Shown here piece after piece: positions 54,191-64,000 of a DNA stretch of 64,000 nt. A program made the translations under genes and the position numbers. Source of the DNA: Aquatica leii. Its lineage: Eukaryota > Arthropoda > Insecta > Coleoptera > Lampyridae. The stretch lies in assembly GCA_035610365.1 (NCBI GenBank), contig CM069436.1, forward strand, positions 86,801,912-86,865,911, read 5' to 3'. Each line of letters begins with the position of its first letter. The stretch's first letter is position 1. The notes beneath the pieces were generated by a model, which worked only from the letters and a program-made list of their open reading frames with translations, did not search any database and was not told where the DNA came from.

Positions 54191-56800
54191 GTGTGGACTT
54201 GGTTCAATTTCGTCTGATTGTTCCAAAAACACTATTTATAAACTGCGTAAAATTTTTTATGTACATAGTCAATTGTATAACCAGCGTGTCAAGTGTAACT
54301 GAACTTTCCGATTTTATTCGCGAGGCGACGCAAGTAGATGGCGTTGGCCAAATTTGTCTTAAGAAGCTGGGAGTTTTCGTGTGAATCTAAAGTTTTGGGG
54401 GCAACAATGGTGCTGGGCATGTGTTGGGACAAGAAAAGTGATAAGTTGTCAGTTTCGGGTAAGAGTAAGAGGGTTATACTTTCAACGGCTCAACGCATGT
54501 CCAACATCAATATTGCCCAAACTACTCCTGCAGAAGTTATGGAAAGATATACCATATTAGGCTGGGACGACGAGGTAGATGAGACAAGCAGAGAATCATT
54601 TGTTAAATGGCAAATTGAACTCTCAACACTTTTACGTATTCGGGTGAATCTAAAGTTTTGGGGATAACGATGGTGCTGGGCATGTGTTGGGACAAGAAAA
54701 GCGATAAGTCCTCTGATTTACGTGTCCCGCCACAATGATGATAATATAATGGGTGGTACAGGTGAAGCCAATTATGTTAGTTTACAGGTTTTTTGCGATG
54801 CCAGTAAAAACGCTTATGGGTGAGTTATTTACTTACGAGTAGAAATGCTGAACAACATCCACGTTAATTTCATTCAAGCAAAGTCTCGTACAGCGCGTTT
54901 GAAGAAGTTGTCGATTCCCAGGCTAGAACTTTTAGCAACAACAATCGTCGCAAGATTGTATCTTCGCTTCGATGTGGATTTCCCGAGAATTGGAAAATAT
55001 ATTTTTGGAGTTACTCTTCTACGGTTTTGACCTGGATTAGGAATGAAAATGAGTGGGTTACCTTCGTTTGGAATAGAGAGTTTTGGAATAAAACTGAAAG
55101 TTGAAATGGTCGGAGGAGCCCAATTGGCTATATGCTAGTGAAGCGGAGTGGCCTAGACAAAGTTTTTTAGTAGATGATGAAGATTAAATTGTGGTTAGTC
55201 AAGAGCAAAAAAAGAAATTAGTTTCGGCTATGATGTCCCAAGATGTCAAATTTTGGTATGGACGTTACTTCTCCAAATATGAGAAAATTGTACAGATGAG
55301 AGCTTGGATGCTTCGCTTTGGTTATAACTGCAGAAATTCGGCAAATAAAATTCGAGGCGAATTGTCAAAAAATGCATAGTGAGATTATTCTGATAAAACT
55401 AATAAAAAAAGAATCCTTTGCTGAGAAATATGATAAGAAACTGGTGTCTCTAAATTTTTGTAGATAAAAATGAAATAATTAGTTCGCAGTAGAATTTCCA
55501 ACCGAGAAGACACAGATGTTTTTCGTTTATGGTCTGTGTTACCTGATAAACATGATGTTATAAGATTTACATGTTTCTTCTTGTTGTCATATTGCCATCG
55601 TTGTTACCAGAAAAATATTGGGTGATTGGAGAAAGACGAGCTGTGCGTTCGGTTGTGAAGCAATGTATGACATGTCGCAGACATAGTGCAAGAAGATATA
55701 AGTGCTTGCTCCTCCCTTGCCCAATGATCGTGTGAGAGATGCAGCTACGTTCCAAATTACGGCTATAGATTTGGCTGGTCCTTTGTTTTTGCAAAGTGGT
55801 AAGAAAGCATGGATTTCTTTATTTACATGTGCAGTGTATAAGGTTGTCCATTTTAAATACTTTTAGACATCTTGTAGCGAGAAGAGGTAGGCCTGCTGTT
55901 GTTTATACCGACAATGAGACTAATTTTTTAGGAGCAGAAAACGCTTTCGCTAAGCTTAATTTGGAAGCAATTAAACATCACTGCTCATCTCACCGAATTG
56001 TGTATAAATTAAATCGTCCTTCGGCTCCCTGGTGAGGAGGATAGTGGGAGCGATTGATTAGTTTGGTCAAACAATAACTGAGAAAGGTGTTGGGTCGTGC
56101 ATCTTTAAAGTTAGATGAATTGTACACGATCTTATGTGATTGTGAGTCGGTTATTAATTCAAGACCATGAACGTTCGTGTGGGATGACCAAGAAGATTTA
56201 ATACCGTTAATGTTTTTACGAGATTTAAGAGAGTTTGATGTGCCGGAGTGTGGTGTTATTGACGTTACGTCGTTGAAAAGGCGTCTTACGTATTTGCAAT
56301 CGTTGCGAAATGTATTACGAAAACGGTTTCGGGACGAGTATTTGGGGCAATTGAAATAATTTTATAAGTACAAACGTCCTCAAAATTTTATGATATGTGA
56401 CGTTGTGTTAATCGGTAACTATATCTCGAAACGCTTAGATTGACCCTTAGGGCGTATCATCAAAGTGCTTCCTGGTAGAGACAATGTAATTCGGTTAGTG
56501 CATGTGCAAACGGATAAATGTCAAATGCGCAGACCAATGCAGCGAGTGTATCCCTTGGTGTGTGTGGAACCACCTAAGGAATCGACAGACGATAAATCGG
56601 AAGAAATGGTTCAGGATTCTGCCCAGCAGGAGAATACTGTTAGTGCGCGAGTTGTTGACGATAGTGTTTGTGAGTGCGTTAGAGCGTCGCGTGGTGGACG
56701 GGTAGTTAAGCTCCCTCAGAGATATTTAGACTCATTTGTTATCTTGTTTAATAATGCTTGTTATTGGTTAGTTATGTATCTTTTTTAATGTGTTTGATAG
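54190..56800 (+). pseudogene. Decayed BEL/Pao pol: RT end, RNase H, integrase
   Basis: Recognisable blocks in shifting frames: YIVNCITSVSSVTELSDFIR, corresponding to the YVDN active-site block of BEL/Pao with the catalytic Asp replaced by Val; FVLRSWEF and [33 protein letters not shown] of RNase H; an integrase zinc pair CMTCRRH, core ITAIDLAGPLF and VYTDNETNFLGAENAF, then WERLI after two stops; and the tail LPGRDNVIRLVHVQT. A 65-bp direct repeat at 54381-54445 and 54644-54708 marks a duplication. The element is defective throughout. Confidence 0.82.
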
Positions 56801-57289
56801 TTTGACATTTACTGGCAGTTTACAGTTTGGTTTTTTGAATATAGTCTTTAATTTTAGTGAGACGCTTAATTGATGTTTTCACGTCTCAGGCAGGAAAATG
56901 AGAATCTTAACAGAAGTCACGATACGTAGCTGTGAAAAGCTAGTTGTGTTTAATGAAAATTTTCATATTGCGTGTAGGTATTTTTCAAATCTTTTTACCA
57001 AGTGTTTCGTTAAAAACAAGAGAACATTTTTGAAGGGCGTGTTTTTAACTGTTTTTGAAAGATTATTTGTAAAAATCATCGTTTAAATGTGACTTTGGTT
57101 GCTGTTTTAGTCAACGGTTCTATATTAAAAGCATTTTGAAATCGGTGATTGCAAAATCTTCATTCTTCTTCAATAGGAAAATCCGAAAGAGCATGGAAAT
57201 CATCCAACACCCCAATAACTTTATTCGTGATTATGGTTTCTTCTTTGGTTCCCAGTCATTTTAACAGTCTTACAATTGTAGGTACTAAA
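56801..57289. other. 3' region of the BEL/Pao remnant
   Basis: No coding signal. GGCAGGAAAATG at about 56890 resembles the purine tract before a BEL 3' LTR, but no LTR pair could be shown. Confidence 0.4.
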
Positions 57290-58790
57290 AATCAGTTTTT
57301 TTAAAAAACTTAAATATCTTTTTAAATAATCTCGTGACTTCGTAGTTTATTTTTAAAAATTTCATTACTGTTTTTAACAATTTAGTAAATATTTCAATCT
57401 AGTAGATTTTGAATAAACCAATGACTATTTAAGAACATAATTACCTTTTATTTTAAGTAATATCTTGACTTCTCTAAACATTTTAGAAACATATAGAATT
57501 TCAACAAATTTTGTGACTTCTTTAACTCCGTAATTTAAAAAAATATGTTTTTTAAAGATGTAATTACATTTTTAAAATTCTGGTAACTTCTTCAAGTAAT
57601 CCTTTAATTTTTTTTTAATAATTAGTAAGGATTTTAAAAGCGTATTAACTAATCTGATAATTGTATTAAAAATCAGTTATTTTTCAAAGCTTAAATATCT
57701 TTTAAAATAATCTGGTGACTTTTAAAATGTAATAATTATTAAAGAATGTTCATTATTTTCAAAGATCTTGTGACTTTTAATAATTTAGAGACTATTCAAG
57801 AAGTTTCTAAAATTTAGTTACTCTTTTTAATAATTTAGTAAATAGTTCAATCTAGTGACTTCAAAAAAGAATTTTGATTATTTTAAAAAATATAGTGTCA
57901 TTTTGGATAATCCAGTGACAGTTCAACAACTTAATTTTAAGTAATATCGTGACATTCTATCCAAAAATCTTAGGCATTTTAGAAGCATAGAATTTCAAAT
58001 AATTTTGTAACTTCTTTAAATATCTTCGCAATTAAAAAAAATGACTTCTAGTAACTTTTTATGAATTGAATATTAAAAAAATGCCACTTCATTGTGCTTT
58101 TTTTAACTCTCGCGACGAATTTAATTACATTGTTAAAAAATAATTTAATTTCTTAAAATAAATTAATAATTATTTTTAAAATTTTGTGACTTTTTCAAGT
58201 AGTTACTATAACGATTTTAAAAAAGTTTGAGATCTTGAGATTTTTTAATAATTTAGAGCCTATTTAAGAAGTTTCAAAATTCTAGTTACTGTTTTTAATA
58301 ATTTAGTAAATACTTTAATCTAGTGACTTCAAAAAATAATAGTGACAAATTTAATAACATTTTAAATGATTGAAAAAAAGGGTTTCGGCTATTGTCATCT
58401 GGAATAATCCAATAACTTTAATTTATTAAAACTTAATCTATTGACTTACAAAAGTCTTAGGCATTTTATATAGTACTTCAAAAAAATTTGCGACTTCTTA
58501 AAATAGCCCCGTAATTTTAAAAAAATGCTAGTAATCATTTTAAAATTTAATGTTTTAAAAAATTTTGCTACTTCATTGTGATTTTTTTAAAATCTAGTGA
58601 CGAAATTTATTACATTTTCTAAAACTTCTTTAAATAATTTAGTAAACATTGCAAACATTGTTTTTCTAAAAGCTTAATCACTTTTTCGAGAAGTTAACAA
58701 AGTGCTTAAAAGCAATCAAATAAATAAGAATCAGAGTGACCTAAGAAACCTTCACAAAACCATTCAAAAAATATAGTGACTTTGGAATAA
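57290..58790. repeat. AT-rich satellite field, part 3
   Basis: The landmark TAATTTAGTAAATAGTTCAA recurs at about 57380, 57838 and 58308, i.e. steps near 460-470 bp. Within each unit the short motif ATCTAGTGACTTNAAAAAA appears many times. Confidence 0.75.
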
Positions 58791-60194
58791 TCCAATTGTA
58801 GATGTTGACCTGCAAAAAATCGCAAATGAGACTAAAATACGGAAGAACCCTTAATAAAGAATTAAAAACAAAATTAGTCTTCATAAAACCTTATTTTAAA
58901 AAATCTGCAAAACAATACATGTCACAAATTTCAACTTGAGATATAAATTCATATGTCCTCTATCCAAAATTGACAAACTTGAGCTTCGTATTTGGATGAT
59001 TTCTCTGTATCCATTTTTCACCAAAATCAGACGTTAGCCAGCGATTTGAAAATAGTGCGCTAAGCAACCATCGTGTTGAAAGTACATTGAATTAGTGTAA
59101 AATAATGACAGTTCATCAATGTTGCAGCATTTTCAAATAACTATACCGATAGAAATTTACAATGAAGAAACACTGACTAATCACACTATGATATGTGATT
59201 GCGCATTGCATATTCACTGTTTTTAAAAGTTAACTCCAATAGCGACAATGTGGTCATGCAACACCGTTATTAGAAAATGTTCATTGTTACGAGTTCCAAA
59301 AAGTAGCGGTCGGTTAATGTACAAAATAATATTTCAGCATTGTACTAATGTACCAATCACAATGTCTGTGAAAAAAGCTTCGTATTTAGATGATGATGAT
59401 GACGAAATATGCACACCAAAATATAATTTGTACACATGCGTTCAGTAAATTATTTTAAGAGGCATTAATTGAAACTTCATCAATCATTATCAACATTAAG
59501 AAAACCACGGTACTACATCATCATCGTTATTAATAATCATTATTTCGTTAATAGTTAAACTGTCAGGGGTGCGTTATAATGAACTAAAAATTATGAATGC
59601 TCACTAAAAATAATTGCAATAACATTATGCGGCTCTGTTTAATTATAATTGATGATAGTTCAAAATTTTCTGTCTAATATTAAACAATACAAAATGGTCG
59701 GTGCTTAATTCTAATCTTATGTAAATGTCACAGTGATATCTTAACTTTATGATTATTGCAGTTACTAATGCGGTTATTAATAAAACAATAATAGTAATGT
59801 AATGATGCGATTTAAATTGTAATTGCAATCGCAGTATATACGTTTGAGTCATTTATTTCGAATTTGACATGTAGGCAATGTTTTTTATGATGATTGTGTA
59901 ATGAAGCGTAAGTCATAAAACGAGATAATTTGTGGTTTTGTTTTTAAGCCTTCATAAATTAAACTTCAGTTACGACCATAGATTGAAACTGTTACAAAAT
60001 TCTTCATTTGATTAGTAGGACGATGATTTACTTTATAACCACACTATAAATATCTACGTTCTGCGAATAATTTTTTCTCAGTAAATGATATATTGTCAAA
60101 CTTATTATTATCACGTATTATTTAGTTTTTTGCAAGGATGTTTACCCCTATATCCCTTATACACTGAAGCTAACTAATGAATTAAAAGTACCCT
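58791..60194. other. AT-rich spacer, nothing recognised
   Basis: A (GAT)n-like run at 59389-59403 gives a short Asp run in a chance open frame. No RNA gene or repeat border supported. Confidence 0.4.
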
Positions 60195-62700
60195 TCAAAA
60201 TCGGCCATTTGCTGAGTATGGTAACGGTTGCCAAAGAAGGGCACGTGCTTCAAGCCTATTTAACACAACCCAAAGACGCGAAGACTGCGGCGAATACAGA
60301 ACCATATAACAATGCTATTAAAAAAGCAAAGGAAACTCTTGGAGAAGGTACTGTAGCAGTAGTAGTAGAAAACGAACCTAAGTGTTTTCGCCTCCAAAAA
60401 GCTCTGAGCAAGAACCACACTGAAAACATCCATACTGACCTAAAGCGGAAAGTTTACAGACTCAGCTGCAGGTAGTCTGCAAGAATTACTAAAGAAACGT
60501 TTCCAGGAGTTCATACTTAACTGATGTTCCCAAGCACCAGGTCTTAGGAGTACCAAACAGACAGACTTGGTACCGAAAATAATTAAATCTAAAAACATAG
60601 AATGGGAAATCAATACATTTAAAGGTTTAAACCCATTCAATCTCCAGGAGCTGATGGAATTTATCCTACGATGTTGCAAAAAATATTTGCTGTTCTCCGA
60701 AACTCAATATGCGAAATTCTCAGAGCCAGCTTAGCGCTTTTGCGTATAGCAGCTGACTTCCTCTGTCTTAAAACTACTTGTAGTTGACAGGTACGGGGCA
60801 CTAAAAACTTCGCCTCTGCACCGAAACCACTATGCATACCAATCTGGAAAATCTTGCGAGTTAACAATTTATTAACTAGTAAGTAAATGCGAAAACGCAA
60901 TCTAATACACTGAAATTGCATTGGGTGACTTTCTAGATATTGAAGGAGCATGTGAGAATACTACTTTTATCTCCATTGCAAAGACAATACAGAAAAATCA
61001 CCTCTACCGCAAATCTGAGTCAACTCAATGCTCAGGAACCAGGCGATAACAGCTACTTTGTACGCTAGCACTATATAAACCAAAATGGCTGACGGGTTCC
61101 CACAAGGTGGAATGCTGTGTTGCCTCGTCATGGACGGCGTACCACAAGAACTAGAGGACGGAGGGATATTTGCTATAGGATACGCCGATGATCTCAGCAT
61201 GATTACAAACGGGAAGTTTGGAGCAACTGTATCTAAGACAATATAGAGTGCAATAAACACTGTCGAAAAGCGATATAAAAAATAGGAACTATCAGTGTCA
61301 AGACGGCAATCGTTCCGTTTACCAAACGACGGAAAACGGATAATACAAAACTACCTACAATGTACGGAGTCGCGCCCTCGATTACAAAAAAAAATATCTA
61401 GGAGTCACTCTTGATATCAGACTGCCTTTGAACGCTCATCTGGAAAACGTCACAACGAAGGCCATTTTAATGCAACTAAACGAATGGTCGGTCACACATT
61501 GGGATTAAAACCCACAATGACCAAATGGTTATATATTGTGGCGACCTATCATCGCATACGGTGCGCGCTTGTATAAGGTGAGAGAACCAATCTGAAAAAC
61601 ACGGCTTCCAGACTGAGCAAGGTACAGAGAATGGCATATCTGTTGATAACAGTAGCAAAGAGAACTACGCCCACAGCAGCCACAGAAGCACTACTTTCAC
61701 TTCCGCCATTACACCGAGTTGTAATGATAGCAGCAAGACAAGCAGCATAAAAGCTGCAGATAAATGCTCACACGCGAACTACCGGGACATACAAGCCGGG
61801 TATATACAACGTGCTGAAAGAAGCAATCCTAACCATAAGATTCAACACAAAAGAGTATCACATTCTAGAGAAATTTAAAGTGATAATATCTCCAGGAAAC
61901 GAGTGGACAAGAAACATTTACCCGGGCGCGATTAAAGGAACTATCTGGTATACGGAACCAAAATTGCAATAGTACCGGTGCCGAAATATATGGATGCAAG
62001 CACCATTTCGCTGACCTTCAGTAAATATGCGCCCGTTTTTCAAACTGAAGTTGCTGCTATCGCCTAGTGCGCCAGGAACTTTACCGACTCGAAATCATGC
62101 ACAAACGGTCCAATATCGATCTGACTGACAGTCAAGCAGCACGCAAACGTTGCCAGTAATAAAATCGCTAACAAGTGCAGCTAGTCTGGATACCAAGGAA
62201 CCAGAGTGTAAAGGAAAACCTAATTGCGGACCCACTAGTTAAATAGGTACAACAGGGACATATATCGAACCTGTACCCGCCTTCGGATACGATACTAAAA
62301 AATAAAAATAATCCGCAGGAAACTAGCAGCGGAACAACGAATTATAAAAAAATGCTGCAGGGATAAAGCACAAAAAACTCTTCTTTAAAAATCACAATTA
62401 ACCACTCAAGTATGAGTTGATTAAGATTAAGGAAACTCACAAGACTAATAACAGGTCACTGTAACCTTAACAAACGTATACATAAAATGGGACTGCAAAG
62501 TAACCCTTTTTGCTGCGGATGCTTAGAAGACGACGAAACTCCGCAGTATTTGCTGTGCAAATTCGAAGCATACCAAACGCAACACACAAGGTTAACCGAT
62601 AATGAGTTAAAAAAGCCTCTTAGAATAAGCTTCTGTACCTCATAGAGAACACTCAATAACCTTATGTTTAGCAGTACAAATTGCGTAACCAATTTTTGAA
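60195..62700 (+). pseudogene. Decayed RNase-H-bearing LINE (R1/LOA-like)
   Basis: Reverse transcriptase and RNase H traces in order with many stops: NTFKGLNPFNLQELMEFILR region at about 60.62 kb; FPQGGMLCCLVMDGVPQELE at about 61.1 kb, directly followed by FAIGYADDLSMITNGKFG with the catalytic DD; AYLLITVAKRTTPTAATEAL at about 61.63 kb; RNase H trace near 62.0-62.2 kb (LTDSQAARKR); and the terminal region GHCNLNKRIHKMGLQSNPFC with CLEDDETPQYLLC near 62.46-62.57 kb. The open stretch 60209-60475 before it is not identified and might be the end of ORF1 or of another domain. Confidence 0.82.
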
Positions 62701-63247
62701 TAATTTATAGTTCTGTAAGCGACACATACCTTAGTAAATTCTTTACACCACAAAGAAGAAGTTACTCGATGTATCGACTAATAGAAGTAGCAAGAGCTGA
62801 ACAACGTAACGGAAAGAACTTGGTAAAGTACTCAGCAATCATAACCATAGCCTTTCTACGACCGTGAGACTACTAAGTCACAACAAAAAGCATGGGAAGT
62901 TGTGACAGTTTCGCAAGATTAAGTAAAATTCCATTCAAAGCAATCTGTCCCATTTTGTGAGTAAAGCACCCACAACAACGACGAATAGAAGAAGCGTCGT
63001 CTGCACCAAAACTGCAACAGTTATGAAGAACAATCAAGACTTAAGAAGTTTATTGTACTAATTGTTATGGAATTTTTTTAGACATATGAACCGCATCTAG
63101 CACAGAAATGGAATAAGAGAGTACCAAGAACGCATAATCAATCTCTTTCCGGTGAAAATAAAAAGTCGTATTGATGTAATCGAATAAACCAATGATCAAA
63201 TCGTTTTTATAACCTTGAGCACGTTCCCCGTGTACGCGCCTTGCTAA
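62701..63247. other. 3' flank of the LINE, nothing recognised
   Basis: No open frame or RNA gene seen. Confidence 0.4.
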
Positions 63248-63459
63248 TTAGAAGTCTTTCGACATGATGGTCACGCGTTTGGCGTGGATCCCGCATAGGT
63301 TCGTGTCTTCGAAAAGACCCACCAGGTAAGCCTTGCCTTCTGTAGCGCTATCACGGCCGAACTCTGAAATCGAAAATCGGTCTTAAAATCTTTGACTATC
63401 TCGCGAACCAACCGTTGGAAAGGCAGCTTGCGGATCAAGAGTTCGTTGCTCTTCTGATA
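63248..63459 (-). pseudogene. Histone H3 pseudogene fragment
   Basis: The minus strand reads [20 protein letters not shown] and [17 protein letters not shown], then, after a net 4-nt deletion, [20 protein letters not shown] and a stop right after TIMSKDF. This covers about H3 residues 54-124, compared with 135-136 in the full protein. QSSAV (not QSAAI) points to a replication-type H3. Loss of both ends, the deletion and changes such as I-V-K for I-A-Q make it a dead copy. Confidence 0.93.
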
Positions 63460-64000
63460 ATTTTTTTTTCTTAAAACATTGGCAATATAAGTAGCAGAAG
63501 AAAGCCCTAAAAACTAATTTTGTTCCTTTTGCTGGAAATTTGGCAAAATCTTAACAAAAAGTGATTCAGAAGAAGCATTAAATTTTGATTGAATAGACCT
63601 GAATGTGACCAACAAATGGATAAAAAAAACCGTAAAAAACATGATGCACACTGTTAAAGCAGCAATATCTTGAGACTCTTGTTAAAATCGATAGTTAAAT
63701 GAACTGAAACTCCAAATATTTTTTTACGATCAATGTTTATAGACCTTTTTCATCCTTAGAACGAGTTCTATTTCAGAACTACCCTGTATAAACACTATAA
63801 AACATATCCTATTAATGATATATAATCTATTACCCTAATTAAATAGTAATTTATGTAACAAGCGTCGAAAGTGAAGCATAACATAACAAACGTTAACGCA
63901 GCGCGAAAGTAATTTATGCATACACCAACTTCTAAATACACACACTTTTACTTGATTGACTTTCAAAGCATAGTTTTACGTAGATTTCGATTTTCTACTT
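63460..64000. other. AT-rich end of window, nothing recognised
   Basis: No coding or RNA signal. Confidence 0.4.

Noticed and set aside
59248-59448. Open frame with an Asp run
   Set aside because: The run comes from a short GAT repeat; the rest lacks protein-like features or context.

Overview
The window reads as nuclear DNA of an insect, most likely a beetle-like genome with a very high transposon load. That placement is inference from the arthropod-like 5S rRNA, a spliced animal gene and the mix of Jockey/R1-type LINEs, Ty3/gypsy, BEL/Pao, Penelope and hAT elements; no species can be named. There is no bacterial-type operon structure. Almost everything is transposon-derived or AT-rich repeat, apart from one host protein-coding gene, one broken 5S rRNA gene and a histone H3 fragment.

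Layout. 0.2-3.5 kb: an uninterrupted hAT (BED zinc finger) transposase gene on the minus strand. 4-5.2 kb: a dispersed repeat with a LINE 3' end inserted in it. 5.8-11.05 kb: a complete but frameshifted Ty3/gypsy element (two LTRs, CAAG target duplication, tRNA-Leu-like primer site), lying between inverted arms of an unclassified terminal-inverted-repeat (TIR) element whose ends are built from a short GTCACAACGCCCACTTT-like motif. 14.8-15.9 kb: a non-autonomous hAT element. 16-17.6 kb: a decayed Jockey LINE. 17.68-20.9 kb: a 120-nt 5S rRNA gene split by a 3.1-kb Jockey LINE with a 12-bp target duplication; that LINE itself holds a GGACGTCC-rich TIR element. 22-24 kb: a GC-richer segment with a minisatellite, then a LINE ORF1 fragment. 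24.6-27.2 kb: a large palindrome split by a 1.9-kb solo LTR. 27.2-29.5 kb: a satellite with a monomer near 170 bp, interrupted by a second copy of the hAT element.

30.9-48.0 kb carries the main host gene: eight minus-strand exons whose splice sites and phases join into a single 1,167-codon reading frame. I identify it as an NCKAP5/NCKAP5L-type protein by its conserved coiled-coil block, and it has two SKIP (SxIP) motifs typical of EB-binding microtubule plus-end proteins. Its start lies beyond the right side of what I can see. Its last introns are filled with three tandem LINE 3' ends, a decayed gypsy element and a long-TIR element with an 8-bp target duplication.

48.6-58.8 kb: a second copy of the dispersed repeat (again hit by a LINE), then a long AT-rich satellite field with a unit near 0.46-0.5 kb that hosts a solo LTR, a Penelope-like GIY-YIG fragment and a decayed BEL/Pao pol. 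60.2-62.7 kb: a decayed RNase-H-bearing LINE. 63.2-63.5 kb: a truncated, frameshifted histone H3 pseudogene. The clearest lesson of the window is nested insertion, with several events proved by exact target-site duplications.
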